64,000 nucleotides of DNA from Synechococcaceae cyanobacterium (GTDB lineage Bacteria; Cyanobacteriota; Cyanobacteriia; PCC-6307; Cyanobiaceae). The notes beneath the pieces were generated by a model that ran no database searches, had not been told where the DNA came from, and saw only the letters and a list, made by a program, of their open reading frames with translations. The first letter of the stretch is position 1; the number at the start of each line of letters is the position of its first letter. Positions 33,072 to 42,074 of the stretch are shown here, one piece after another. Location: the NCBI GenBank assembly GCA_947378425.1, contig CANCJV010000007.1, forward strand, positions 1-64,000, written 5' to 3'. The translations under genes were made by a program, and so were the position numbers.

Positions 33072-34222
33072 GTGCTCCGGACTGGGACGTGATCGTGATC
33101 GGGGCCGGACCCGCCGGTGCTCTGGCCGCCCACCAACTCGCCCGTCACCGGTTGCGGGTGCTGCTGGTGGAGAAGCGCGCCTTTCCGCGCTGGAAGATCT
33201 GCGGCAGCTGCCTCAATGGTGTGGCCCTCAGGGCCCTGGAGGAAGCGGGACTGGGCCAGCTGGTCGATGACCTGGGCGCTGTTCCCCTCGCCCGGCTCCG
33301 CCTCGGCCAGCAAGGCCATCAGGTGGACCTGGCCTTGCCCATGGGCCGGTCCCTCTCCCGGGGCCGCCTCGACCTGGCCCTGAGCGAGGCCGCCGTTGCC
33401 GCTGGAGCGGTGTTGCAACTGCGGACCGAGGCCACCGTGGCGGGGACCTGTCCCGGGGGCCGGGAGGTGCGGCTGCGCTGCGGCGACGAGCACCAGAGCA
33501 CCAGCGCCCGGGTCGTGCTGGTGGCCACGGGGCTGGGCAGTCCCGGCCTGCCCCCGGACCTGCCGATCCGGACGCGCGTCAGCCCCCGGGCCAGGATCGG
33601 CGCCGGCTGTCAGCTGGATGTCGGTGTGAGCGGCTACGGCCGCAGCACGATCCACATGGCCATCGGCCGGCACGGCTATGTGGGGCTGGTGCGCAACGAA
33701 GCCGGTGAACTCAACCTGGCGGCGGCCTTCGATCGGCCCCACCTGATCGCGGCCGGAGGTCCGGCCGTCAGCGCCGCTGAAGTGCTGGCCGAGGCCGGCT
33801 TCGATCCCTTGCCCCAGATGGCTGAGGCCTCCTGGCGGGCCACCCCGGCTCTCACCCGCCGGAGCTCCCCACCGGCGGCCGAGCGGCTGCTGCTGCTGGG
33901 GGATGCCGCCGGCTATGTGGAACCGTTCACGGGCGAGGGCATGGGCTGGGCTCTGGTGGGGGCTCTGGCTGTCGTGCCCCTGGTGCTGCAGGGACAGAGG
34001 GAATGGAGCAGGGAACTCGAACGGGAATGGGCTCGCCGCCATGCCGCTCGGATCGGCTCGCGGCAGCGCTTCTGCCATGGCCTGGCCTTCGTCCTGCGGC
34101 GCCCCGGCCTGTGCCGCGGCCTGCTGGCCGCGGCCGAGCGCTGGCCGGCCCTCACCGGGCCCCTGCTTCAGCATCTCGATGGTGCAACCCTCCAACGGAT
34201 CACCCCAGAGCCATGTCCCTGA
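33068..34222 (+). CDS. FAD-dependent oxidoreductase (geranylgeranyl-reductase-like) of the PKS cluster
   Basis: A 384-residue flavoprotein. The FAD/Rossmann motif is DVIVIGAGPAGALAAHQLA (residues 7-25), followed by EKRAFPRWKICGSCLNG, a group-typical loop, and near residue 275 the second FAD motif LLLLGDAAGYVEPFTGEGMGWAL. It belongs to the GGR/FixC/hydroxylase superfamily; in this setting it probably hydroxylates or oxidises the aromatic polyketide. Overlaps the preceding gene by ATGA and the following one by 10 bp. Confidence 0.88.
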   Translation: MSAPDWDVIVIGAGPAGALAAHQLARHRLRVLLVEKRAFPRWKICGSCLNGVALRALEEAGLGQLVDDLGAVPLARLRLGQQGHQVDLALPMGRSLSRGRLDLALSEAAVAAGAVLQLRTEATVAGTCPGGREVRLRCGDEHQSTSARVVLVATGLGSPGLPPDLPIRTRVSPRARIGAGCQLDVGVSGYGRSTIHMAIGRHGYVGLVRNEAGELNLAAAFDRPHLIAAGGPAVSAAEVLAEAGFDPLPQMAEASWRATPALTRRSSPPAAERLLLLGDAAGYVEPFTGEGMGWALVGALAVVPLVLQGQREWSRELEREWARRHAARIGSRQRFCHGLAFVLRRPGLCRGLLAAAERWPALTGPLLQHLDGATLQRITPEPCP

Positions 34223-35316
34223 CGATTCACGGGCTGGGCACGGCCCTGCCGCCTCATCGCCTGAGCCAGGGCGACTCCGCCGCGATCGCGGCCCGGGTGG
34301 CCCTGCCGGAGCAGGTCCCATCCCCGGCCAGGCGCCGGCTCCTCGAGACCCTGCATCGCCGCTCAGGGGTGGAAGCACGCCATGTGGTGCTGGAGGACCT
34401 CACGGGCAGGATCTCCGGCAGCCACCAGGGCTTCTTCGGCACCACCAGCCCCGGCACCGGCGAGCGGATGCGTCGCTACACCCGGGAAGCGCCACCCCTG
34501 GCCCTGCGGGCCGTGCGGGCTGCGATCGAGCAGGCACAGGTTCCTCCCGAACGGATCACCCATCTGATCACGGTCTCCTGCACCGGCTTCCATGCGCCCG
34601 GGGTCGATCTGGCCCTGATGGCCGCCCTGCCCCTTGCCGCCAGCGTGGCCCGCACCCACGTGGGCTTCATGGGGTGTCACGGCGCCCTCAACGGCCTGCG
34701 GGTGGCTGCCGGCTTCACCGGCGCCGATCCCGAGGCCTGTGTGCTGCTCTGCGCCGTCGAGCTCTGCAGCCTGCATCTGCAGTACGGCTGGGAGGGGGAG
34801 AGGATCGTGGCCAATGCCCTCTTCGCCGATGGCGCCGCCGCCCTGGTGGCTTCCAGGAATGGGCCGGTGGCGGCGGCACCGGCCGAGCCGGGACTGCGGC
34901 GGGTGATCGCCAGCGGCTCCCTGCTGGTGCCCGCCAGCGCCGAGGCCATGACCTGGGCGATCGAGGATCATGGTTTTGTCATGGGCCTCTCCCCCCAGGT
35001 TCCAGGACTGATCGCAGAGCATCTGAGGCCCTGGCTGGCAGGCTGGTTGGCGGAGCAGCATCTGACCATCGACGCCATCGGCTCCTGGGCCGTGCATCCC
35101 GGCGGCCCCCGCATCCTCTCGGCGGTGACCGAAACCCTGGGACTGGATCCCGTCCTGATCGAACCGTCCCGATCGGTGCTCCGGGATTGCGGCAACATGT
35201 CGTCGCCGACCCTGCTATTCATCCTCGAGCGGCTGCGGCGCAGCGGCGCCCCGGGACCCTGCCTGGCGATGGCCTTCGGTCCGGGCCTCTGCGTCGAGGT
35301 GGCCCTGCTGGAATGA
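34213..35316 (+). CDS. type III polyketide synthase (chalcone/stilbene synthase family)
   Basis: A 367-residue type III PKS with its full catalytic triad: Cys155 in GFMGCHGALNG, His295 in SWAVHPGGPRIL and Asn328 in CGNMSSPT. MAFGPGL near the C-terminus is the G-F-G-P-G loop. It extends fatty acyl or other starters with malonyl-CoA to alkylresorcinols or alkylpyrones. With the upstream methyltransferase and flavoprotein it forms a three-gene set like the hid cluster that makes hierridins (methylated alkylresorcinols) in Cyanobium; product identity is inferred from this architecture. Start ATG 34213 lies in the end of the previous gene. Confidence 0.9.
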   Translation: MSLTIHGLGTALPPHRLSQGDSAAIAARVALPEQVPSPARRRLLETLHRRSGVEARHVVLEDLTGRISGSHQGFFGTTSPGTGERMRRYTREAPPLALRAVRAAIEQAQVPPERITHLITVSCTGFHAPGVDLALMAALPLAASVARTHVGFMGCHGALNGLRVAAGFTGADPEACVLLCAVELCSLHLQYGWEGERIVANALFADGAAALVASRNGPVAAAPAEPGLRRVIASGSLLVPASAEAMTWAIEDHGFVMGLSPQVPGLIAEHLRPWLAGWLAEQHLTIDAIGSWAVHPGGPRILSAVTETLGLDPVLIEPSRSVLRDCGNMSSPTLLFILERLRRSGAPGPCLAMAFGPGLCVEVALLE

Positions 35317-35620
35317 GGTGCCCCAAGGCCGAGGCAGCAGCCCTCGCCTCCTTCCGGGTCCATTGTTCGGGCTTTTCAACGAAAGGGGCTGAGAATTCTT
35401 CCCATCACAGGTTCTGCAGGAGCCTGCACTTCGGCGGCAGCGTCAAGGCAGATGCCCGGAATAGAGATAGATTTTTCAGCAGCAATCGTAGTTCTACGCA
35501 TATTCACTGCCGACCCATCGGCCTCAGCGTGGCACCCAGATTGCAGGCAAAGCCTCTGCTGATGGCTGAACGCTCAGCCACCACAAAGCTGATGATGACC
35601 GGCTGAATCGTCTTGCCTCC
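35317..35620. other. convergent intergenic region, no gene seen
   Basis: About 300 bp between the PKS gene and a leftward small gene. AT-richer from 35455 to 35520; no terminator with a convincing T-run. Confidence 0.35.
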
Positions 35621-35926
35621 TCACTCGATGCTGAGGCTGCAGTGGTGTTGGTGCAGGGCCTCCTCCTGGAGTCGCTTCGCCAGGGCCTCCCGCTGCTGGC
35701 GTTTCTCCAGTTCCCGCAGCACAGGTCCGTTCATGGTGGAGTAGCTGGCGGTCGGGTGGTTCCGCAGGGCCTCGTCCTCAACGTGCTGACGTTGCTCCAG
35801 GGCGGCCAGGGACTTGATGGCGTGACTCTGCAGGGCGTCTCCACAGGGGGTTGGGCTGGAGGCCAGAGCAGCTCCAGGAGCCAGGGAGAGAATCGCCACA
35901 ACCATGGCGGCGCGTTGGCGCTTCAT
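35621..35926 (-). CDS. small secreted protein of unknown function
   Basis: A 101-residue protein from ATG 35926: MKRQRAAMVVAILSLAPGAALAS is a signal peptide with cleavage expected after ALA. The mature part is a charged helix (LAALEQRQHVEDEALRNH, then LRELEKRQQREALAKRLQEEALHQH). Two Cys (PTPCGDAL and HHCSLSIE) could form a disulfide. Family not recognised. Confidence 0.6.
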   Translation of the reverse strand: MKRQRAAMVVAILSLAPGAALASSPTPCGDALQSHAIKSLAALEQRQHVEDEALRNHPTASYSTMNGPVLRELEKRQQREALAKRLQEEALHQHHCSLSIE

Positions 35927-36099
35927 CCCATTGAGCAAGTGAAGCGACTCTGGAACATCGCCGTGCTCGGCGGCTGAATCCTGTGCCGGCGGGCGCAGCA
36001 CATCTGCGCATCGGACCGCCGGCACATTCGGCGGTGTTAGAGGTGACAGTCGTGCATGCGGCACAACGTCCATAGTTCGTCTCCCAGGAGGATCGAGTG

Positions 36100-36372
36100 A
36101 TGGAATCCTTGAGCGCTCACCTGCTTTTCTCAACCCACCCTGCGACCAGGGCCTACCGGCTGATTGACGCCTTCCTGCAGCCCCATCCCCACCTTGACGG
36201 CATCTACGACTCCATCGAAGAGGCCATCGGTGATGCCGTCGGCTGGCTGGATGGCCTGGAGCCCGATGCCGGCCAGGCCTCCATCGGGCTGGAGGTGAGC
36301 ACCGGCAATGGCGACTGGCGCACCATCCGCAAACCAGTGCAGCTGCTTTGCCCGTTGCCGATGGTGTCCTGA
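36100..36372 (+). CDS. conserved hypothetical protein, 90 residues
   Basis: Starts at ATG 36100, 8 nt after a strong AGGAGG ribosome-binding site. A compact soluble protein: AYRLIDAFLQPHPHLDGIYDSIEEAIGDAVGWLDGL, then GLEVSTGNGDWRTIRKPVQLL, consistent with an alpha+beta fold. The wording is reminiscent of small cyanobacterial conserved hypotheticals, but I cannot name the family. An in-frame GTG at 36097 adds one residue. Confidence 0.7.
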   Translation: MESLSAHLLFSTHPATRAYRLIDAFLQPHPHLDGIYDSIEEAIGDAVGWLDGLEPDAGQASIGLEVSTGNGDWRTIRKPVQLLCPLPMVS

Positions 36373-36732
36373 AGGCCCGGGGTGAGCTGGGTCTTCAGGA
36401 CACCCAGACCGCCGTCGTCCGCTTCAATGCCTGCGCCGTGTTCTGAACTACACGTGACCGCTGAAATCCTGGTCCGCTCGAGCAACAGCTTCAAGTCCGC
36501 CATGGAGCTGGCATGAGCAGCCCAAAGCCCAGAAGTGTGCCAAAGACCTTTCCTCAGGCCCGATCCAGGGCTCGAAACTCGTAACCACGGGTTGTCTGCA
36601 GCTCTGAAAGCCTCCGATCAACCGTGTTCTGCCTCTCAGCGGGGACAACGTTTTTATCGATGGATTTTTGAGCAGACTCCTTGGGATCTGCCACGGCCTT
36701 TAGCCTGCGACAACGCTTTCCACCCAGGTGCG
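36373..36732. other. intergenic region with a short transposase remnant
   Basis: No gene. At 36451-36516 a 22-codon piece encodes ILVRSSNSFKSAMELA and TGA, similar to the transposase end at 43231-43286; similarity continues to about 36550 (shared CCATGGAG, GGCATGA and CAGCCC blocks). Confidence 0.5.
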
Positions 36733-37533
36733 GTGTTGATCGTCCTCAAGTGCCGATCCCATGGCCTGGGCCTGCTGGCAGGGGCTTCGTTGCTGGTAGC
36801 GCTGGTGGGGGCCAGCTCGCCGGCTCTGGCCGGATCCCTGGAAGGCCAGGCCACCTTGAAGGTGCCGATGCCGGTGCCGGCCGAGGCGCTGTTTGAAGCC
36901 CAGTTGCAGGAGATCGGCGCCGCCGATGCCACCACCGTGCTGCTGGGCAAGGCCCGGATCAAGCCGGCCGGTGTGGCGCCGTTCCGTTTCCGCATTCCCT
37001 ACGTCGACGGCATGGTGCGAGCTGGTCATCGCTACAGCGTGCGGGCCGTGATCAGCGCGGCCGGCCGCCTGCTGTTCAGCTCCGACACCGTTCAACCGGT
37101 GTTCCAGGAAGCCAAATCCCCCCTGCAGCTGGAGCTCGCGCCGGTGGGGGATGCTCCCCTGCGCGGCGTGATCTGGCTCTTGGCTCCCGCCGCCAGCGTG
37201 CCGGTGTCCCCCCAGGCGGCCCGTCAGGAGGTTCAGCTGCTGCTGGATCCACTCACCTCCACGGTCAGCGGCAGTGGCGATTGCAACCGACTGCAGGGCA
37301 ACTACCGGATGGAGGGGGATCGGCTCAGTTTCAGCTCCATCGACAGCACGATGCTCCAGTGCGAACCGGAGGTGATGGATGATGAGCGCCAATTCCTGGC
37401 TGTTTTACAGCGGGTGCGCAGCTGGCGATTCGTCGATCGCTGTTTCGAACTGCTCGATGCCAGTGGCTCCCTGCTGCTGAAGTTCGAAACCCGGCCCCAG
37501 GCCTCGCTGGAGCCAGCTCCCAGAGCCGGTTGA
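36733..37533 (+). CDS. YbaY-type plus META-domain secreted protein
   Basis: A 266-residue protein from GTG 36733 (no in-frame ATG nearby). A signal peptide, LGLLAGASLLVALVGASSPALAG, precedes a YbaY-like beta domain (LEGQATLKVPMPVPAEALFEAQL, then RFRIPYVDGMVRAGHRYSVRAVI and DTVQPVF). The C-terminal ~105 residues are a META/HslJ domain (VSGSGDCNRLQGNYRMEGDRLSF, then WRFVDRCFELLDASGSLLLKF). No lipobox Cys is evident at the cleavage site. A periplasmic envelope role is likely; its fusion of two envelope-stress-type domains is common in cyanobacteria as far as I recall. Confidence 0.75.
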   Translation: MLIVLKCRSHGLGLLAGASLLVALVGASSPALAGSLEGQATLKVPMPVPAEALFEAQLQEIGAADATTVLLGKARIKPAGVAPFRFRIPYVDGMVRAGHRYSVRAVISAAGRLLFSSDTVQPVFQEAKSPLQLELAPVGDAPLRGVIWLLAPAASVPVSPQAARQEVQLLLDPLTSTVSGSGDCNRLQGNYRMEGDRLSFSSIDSTMLQCEPEVMDDERQFLAVLQRVRSWRFVDRCFELLDASGSLLLKFETRPQASLEPAPRAG

Positions 37534-37536
37534 GCT

Positions 37537-37980
37537 TCAGCGCAGCTCCGGGTCACCCACCTGGAAGTACGCCTGTCGCCCCAGGGCTGCTTCGGCATCC
37601 AGGTAGTGCTTGAACTCCAGCCAGTTGCCGTAGGGGTCGATCAGGAAGAAGGTGTGGTGCTCCAGCGGTTCGCCGGCGAAACGGCATTTCGGCTCGATGC
37701 CGAACTGCAGTCCCTGAGCCCGGGCCCGCTGCAGCAGCTCCTGCCAGGGCTGGGCCGAGGCGAACACCAGACCGAAATGGCGGGGGTAGATCCCTGGTTG
37801 CGCCGGTTCTGAGCGACCGGCAGGCAGACGCTGGGCCACCAGCTGATGGCCTCCCAGCTCAAGGATCAGGGCCTGCTCACTGCGGCGCCCGGCGCTGCAG
37901 CCCAGGCCCTCCACATACCAGCGCTGGGTTGCATCGAGATCCCGGCAGGGAATGGAGAGATGGAACTGCACCAGGTCCAT
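37537..37980 (-). CDS. VOC-family (glyoxalase/dioxygenase-fold) protein
   Basis: A 147-residue protein with one beta-alpha-beta3 pair. FHLSIPCRDLDATQRWYVEGLGC gives the first metal-ligand His; YPRHFGLVFAS and EHHTFFLIDPYGNWLEFKHY supply the later His and Glu. The FFLIDPYGNWLEFK segment is typical of the VOC superfamily. Substrate unknown. Convergent with the preceding gene with a 3-bp gap. Confidence 0.85.
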   Translation of the reverse strand: MDLVQFHLSIPCRDLDATQRWYVEGLGCSAGRRSEQALILELGGHQLVAQRLPAGRSEPAQPGIYPRHFGLVFASAQPWQELLQRARAQGLQFGIEPKCRFAGEPLEHHTFFLIDPYGNWLEFKHYLDAEAALGRQAYFQVGDPELR

Positions 37981-38199
37981 GAACCAACCCTGATCACCGG
38001 GGCCAACCTAGAGAGGGCTCCAGAGGGCTTCGTTGCCAGCTGTTGTCTCCGGCAGGTGTCTCTGACGTTGTCTCGGCCGTTCTCGACCGAGTCGCCTTGG
38101 TGCGAGCTGCGATGACCTGAGCTGCGACCACCCGGGCTGCTGCAGCCCATGAGGCATGTCGGGGGACGAGATCGTCGCTGACCGTGATCAGGAAGCCGC

Positions 38200-39129
38200 A
38201 TGGATTCCGTGGTCGCGTTGGCGAGCGCGACCACCCGCTTCATGATGGGGGCGATGGTCCCGATCAAGCCCGACACCAGCCTGCAGCCTCAGCAGGCGAC
38301 GCTGCTGGGCTGGGGCGACGGTCTTCTGGCCTGCCGGCGCTGGAGTCCGTTGGGCCGGCCTCGGGCCGTTCTGGTCTGTGTCCATGGCATTGGCGGCCAC
38401 GGCGTCACCTTTGCGAGCCTGGCCCAGGCCCTGGTGCCCCATGGTTACGCGATCGAGGCCCTTGATCTGCCCGGTCATGGCCATTCCCCGGGCCGCCGCG
38501 GCTGGTTGCGGCGCTGGGGGGATTGGCGCGCTGCGGTGCACACGTTCCTCGCCGACGTGATCGCCCGATCCCCGGGGATTCCCTGTTTCCTCGTCGGTCA
38601 CAGCATGGGAGGCACCGTGGTTCTCGACCTGGCCCTGGAGGAGCCTGAGGCCCTGCAACAGCTGGGGGTCCAGGGACTGATCCTGAGCAATCCGGCCCTT
38701 GATGCCGCAGGCATCGCCAGCTGGCGTCTGCAGCTGGCGCGGCTGTTGTCGAGGCTGTGGCCGGCCTTCACCCTCAGAACCGGCATCGCCGAGACGGCGG
38801 CCAGCCGGAATCCCCAGGTGCTGGCCGAGCGGGCGGCCGATCCCTGGCGGCACAACCGTTGTTCGGCCAGGCTCGCCAGCGAGTTTCTGGCCACCACCCG
38901 TCGCCTGCACCGGGCCGCATCCCAGCTGCAGCTGCCTGTGCTGGTGCTGCAGAGCGGCGCCGACCAGGTCACCCCGGCAGCAGGGGCTCAGCAGTTCTTC
39001 GCCCTCGCCGGCAGCCCTGACAAGAGCTGGCGGCAGTACCCCGAGAGCTATCACGAGCTCTACGATGACCTCGACAGCAGGCAGGTGTTCGCCGATCTGC
39101 TCGCCTGGCTGAACAGCCACGTCCGCTAG
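38200..39129 (+). CDS. alpha/beta hydrolase, monoacylglycerol-lipase-like
   Basis: A 309-residue enzyme. The oxyanion region is VCVHGIGGHG, the nucleophile elbow GHSMGG (Ser135), the acid Asp lies in LQSGADQVTP, and the His in YHELYDD, the pattern of serine hydrolases such as YtpA and monoglyceride lipase. GYAIEALDLPGHGHSPGRRGW is a family-typical segment. ATG 38200 follows AGGA at a suitable distance; an in-frame ATG at 38245 is possible. Probably co-transcribed with the acyltransferase 48 bp downstream, which suggests lipid turnover. Confidence 0.85.
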   Translation: MDSVVALASATTRFMMGAMVPIKPDTSLQPQQATLLGWGDGLLACRRWSPLGRPRAVLVCVHGIGGHGVTFASLAQALVPHGYAIEALDLPGHGHSPGRRGWLRRWGDWRAAVHTFLADVIARSPGIPCFLVGHSMGGTVVLDLALEEPEALQQLGVQGLILSNPALDAAGIASWRLQLARLLSRLWPAFTLRTGIAETAASRNPQVLAERAADPWRHNRCSARLASEFLATTRRLHRAASQLQLPVLVLQSGADQVTPAAGAQQFFALAGSPDKSWRQYPESYHELYDDLDSRQVFADLLAWLNSHVR

Positions 39130-39177
39130 CTGATCAGCCCTCAAGCGGGCAGCCGCATCGGGCTGAGCGTTGCGAGG

Positions 39178-40815
39178 ATGGAGGCCATGATCAATCGCTA
39201 CCAGCCGGCGCTTGCTCCCATCGCCCCGGTCTTCCGTCCCTGGGTGCTGGCGATGGTTCAGGGCCTGCTGCCGCTGTTGCTGCGGCTGCGGATCGTCCCC
39301 TGGCTACCGGCGGCGATCACCCGCATCGAGGTCGTGGGGGACGACACCCTCGCCCACTGCTGGCAGCGTTTCGCCAGCGGCCAGGCGCGGCTGATCCTCG
39401 CCTTTCGCCACGTGGAGGTCGACGATCCCCTGCTGGGCCTGCATCTGCTCTCCCGGGTGCTGCCCCGCCGGGCCGCAAGGCTGGGCCTGAAGCTGCCTGC
39501 CCCCCTGCATGCCCAGTTTCTGTTTGACCGTGGCATGCCGCTCTGGGGCGGACGCCCCCTGGGCTGGCTGCTGGCAAGCCTGGGCGGTGTGTCGCTGCGG
39601 CGCGGCCGCGAGCCGGACTGGGCGGCCCTGCGCCAGGCCCGCCAGTTGGTGCTGGCGGGTCGCTTCCCGTTTGCGCTGGCGCCGGAAGGGGCCACCAATG
39701 GCCACAGCGAACGCATCGGCTCGCTGCAACAAGGGGTCGCCCAGCTCGCCCTCTGGTGTGTGGATGACCTGCGCCAGGCCGGCCGGATCGAAACCGTGCT
39801 GCTGGTGCCGATCGCGATTCAGTACACCTACCTCAGGGAAGACTGGCCGCGACTGGCGGCGTTGATGGCAACCCTTGAGACCAGGATCGGAATCCTGGCC
39901 CCCGGGAGCCCGATCCCGCCGCGGCATGCCCCTGGTCAGGGTGCTGTTGACACCTCCAACCCTGCTGCGTGTCCCTACGGACGGTTGGTGCGGCTCGCCG
40001 AGGCGTTCCTCGATCGGCTGGAGCACTACTACGGAGGCCCCCGCGAGCTGCTGCCCAAGGGCAAGGATGCGGATCGCGATGGCTCCAGGCCGCTCGCTCC
40101 TGGGGCCCGGAGGTCTGAATCGTTCACCGCCGAAGCGTTCACCTCCGACAGCGCATCTGCATCAGCCGGCCTCGGCGAGCCGATGCCAGCCATGGCTCGG
40201 CTGCAGAACCGTCGCCTCAGGGATGGCGAGCCTTCGCAGCACGCGGCCCGAGCTGGGCGATGCCCGCCCCAGCCACTGGAACCAGGCCAGGCTCCAGCCC
40301 TCGGATCACGCATCGAGCGGCTTGTCGAACGCTGCCTGGTTCTCGCCGAGTCCTTTTTCGGCAGTTCCTCGAGCGGTACGGCCGAGCAGCGCTGCCGGCG
40401 GCTGGAGGAGCAGAGCTGGCGCTGGATCTACCGCGAGGATCTCCCCCCCCGACACCAGCTCTCCCCCCTGGATCGGGCCCTGGCGGATCGGGCCGCCCAC
40501 GGGGCTTCGCTGGCCGTGCTGCCCATGCGCCTGGCGGAAACCTTCGTGGCGGTTTCGGGTTCTTATGTGGCTGAGCGTCCGAGTTTTGAACGGTTCATGG
40601 AGACCAGCCTGCTGATCCACGATGCCCTGGCCCGCATCTGCGGGGAGGGTCTTCCCGCCCGGCCCCGACTCGGGGCCCGCCGGGCCCGGATCAGCATCGG
40701 CGCAGCGATCGACGTCAGTGCCCGCTGTCATGGCCGCACGAAAGGGGAGCGCCGGCAGCTCCTGAGCTCCCTGAGCGAGGACTTGCGTCAGGCCTTCGAG
40801 CAGGCCCTGATCTGA
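39178..40815 (+). CDS. PlsC-like acyltransferase, long form
   Basis: A 545-residue protein. The acyltransferase block is AFRHVEVDD (H78-x4-D83), then a PLWGGRPLGWLLASLGGVSLRRG block (substrate-binding) and APEGATNGHSER, the P-E-G motif. This is the 1-acyl-sn-glycerol-3-phosphate acyltransferase family, here with an extra ~250-residue C-terminal region (from LDRLEHYYGG) of low complexity in the middle (residues 300-380) and a helical end (WIYREDLPPRHQLSPLDRALADRAAHG). Function: acylation of a lysolipid, exact acceptor unknown. Two in-frame ATGs (39178, 39187). Confidence 0.82.
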   Translation: MEAMINRYQPALAPIAPVFRPWVLAMVQGLLPLLLRLRIVPWLPAAITRIEVVGDDTLAHCWQRFASGQARLILAFRHVEVDDPLLGLHLLSRVLPRRAARLGLKLPAPLHAQFLFDRGMPLWGGRPLGWLLASLGGVSLRRGREPDWAALRQARQLVLAGRFPFALAPEGATNGHSERIGSLQQGVAQLALWCVDDLRQAGRIETVLLVPIAIQYTYLREDWPRLAALMATLETRIGILAPGSPIPPRHAPGQGAVDTSNPAACPYGRLVRLAEAFLDRLEHYYGGPRELLPKGKDADRDGSRPLAPGARRSESFTAEAFTSDSASASAGLGEPMPAMARLQNRRLRDGEPSQHAARAGRCPPQPLEPGQAPALGSRIERLVERCLVLAESFFGSSSSGTAEQRCRRLEEQSWRWIYREDLPPRHQLSPLDRALADRAAHGASLAVLPMRLAETFVAVSGSYVAERPSFERFMETSLLIHDALARICGEGLPARPRLGARRARISIGAAIDVSARCHGRTKGERRQLLSSLSEDLRQAFEQALI

Positions 40816-40824
40816 ACGCCGGCC

Positions 40825-41604
40825 TCAGGGCGCCGTCGCCAGCCGCTGCCACCATTGGCGCACCACCTCAGGGCTGCCGTACCAACGGCTGCCGAAGGCG
40901 CCACCATGGGCAACGGCCGGCAGCACCAGGGTCTGGGAGCCCGCCAGCAGGGCAGCACTCACCGGCACCAGGCCGTCGCCACGGTCGTCGCGGCGGCCCG
41001 TGCTGTTGTGATAGGCCCCAGGGGCCAGGCGCCGGGCCATGGCGGTGGCAGCCGGATCATCCAGGGACAGATCGCCGGCGATCGAGATGTAGCGCACGGG
41101 ATGGCGTTGGCCAGCCTGGCCAAACCAGGCCCCCGGCCAGCGGCGGGCCACCAACTGGCGCAGGGGTGTGGCCTTGATCGCCGTATGGGGGCTGCCCAGC
41201 ATCACCAGCGTGTCGGCCCGTTCCCGGCCCCTGTACGTGCGCCCTTCGAAGGGGCCATCGGCAAGAAACAGGCGCAGCATGATGCCCCCGGAGCTGTGGC
41301 CGATCAGGGTCACCTTGCCGGTGGCCGAGTCCGCTGCCAGAAGCTGCACCAAATTCGCCACCCGATCGAGAATCCGGGCCCAACCGAAGGGGAAGACGGT
41401 CAGCAGCCAGTCGAGCCTGCTCACCGGCACCACGGACACCGGCTGCTGCGACAGCTGCTGCAACTCTTCCGCCATCGGCCCATAGGCTGCCGGGCTGATC
41501 AGGAAGCCGCCGAGCACCAGGATCGGTTGTCCCAGGCCGGTGGGCAACGGGTCAGTGAGCAACGGATCAGTCAGCAACGGATCAGTCAGCAACGACTCCG
41601 TCAT
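40825..41604 (-). CDS. alpha/beta hydrolase, lipase-like
   Basis: A 259-residue protein from ATG 41604, which overlaps the stop of the upstream gene as ATGA. The fold is recognised by PILVLGGFLISPAAYGPMAEEL, the nucleophile elbow GHSSGG in VTLIGHSSGGIML, VMLGSPHTA and DGLVPVSAALL (acid) with a late His in VAHGGAF, as in PGAP1/lipase-type hydrolases. Its N-terminus contains LLTDP three times in tandem, encoded by a 15-nt DNA repeat. Substrate unknown. Confidence 0.8.
   Translation of the reverse strand: MTESLLTDPLLTDPLLTDPLPTGLGQPILVLGGFLISPAAYGPMAEELQQLSQQPVSVVPVSRLDWLLTVFPFGWARILDRVANLVQLLAADSATGKVTLIGHSSGGIMLRLFLADGPFEGRTYRGRERADTLVMLGSPHTAIKATPLRQLVARRWPGAWFGQAGQRHPVRYISIAGDLSLDDPAATAMARRLAPGAYHNSTGRRDDRGDGLVPVSAALLAGSQTLVLPAVAHGGAFGSRWYGSPEVVRQWWQRLATAP
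41545..41596. repeat. 15-nt tandem repeat in the hydrolase N-terminus
   Basis: About 3.3 copies of (A/G)TCAGT(C/G)AGCAACGG, read on the plus strand. In frame it adds LLTDP units, so copy-number change would alter the N-terminus length without a frameshift. Confidence 0.8.
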
Positions 41605-41939
41605 TCGAACACCGGACGGCATTGGGAGGTGCGCAGGGTGGTGCTGGTGATCTCCTGGCGCAGTCTTTCGAGCTTGCGATCATTGATCAGGTGATCGACC
41701 CAGTTGACCAGACTGGTGGCCGCATTACCGGTCGTGATGTTTTGCATCGATTCACCCAGTCGTTCGGCTTCAAGCTCCTGGCGGTAGCTTTCCAGGCGGC
41801 GATTGGCCCAGCGGTTCACCGAGCCTCTGCAGCGCTGCTCGACGACGGTGATGCCGAAGAATCCCGAAATCGGCCCACGCAACTGCAGGGCGATCAGCAA
41901 CGTTGCGGCTGTGAGGCCAAAGCCGATGAGGATAACCAT
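41601..41939 (-). CDS. small membrane-anchored hypothetical protein
   Basis: A 112-residue protein from ATG 41939; the frame is open to 42041, giving a longer alternative without added features. One N-terminal membrane helix, MVILIGFGLTAATLLIALQL, and a charged helical remainder (NRRLESYRQELEAERLGES; LINDRKLERLRQEI). Its stop overlaps the start of the hydrolase gene by ATGA, so the two are co-translated. Family not recognised. Confidence 0.6.
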   Translation of the reverse strand: MVILIGFGLTAATLLIALQLRGPISGFFGITVVEQRCRGSVNRWANRRLESYRQELEAERLGESMQNITTGNAATSLVNWVDHLINDRKLERLRQEITSTTLRTSQCRPVFE

Positions 41940-42074
41940 CAGAGCCCCCGCCCCCGGTGGCAGGCCAGGGGGGTGGCGGGAGGGTTTCGTGCCACCTGAC
42001 CGTCGGTCAGATCGCCCCATGAAGAAAGCCCAGTGCCTCACAAATCTAGGAACACCACCCCATTGCCTGCCTGC

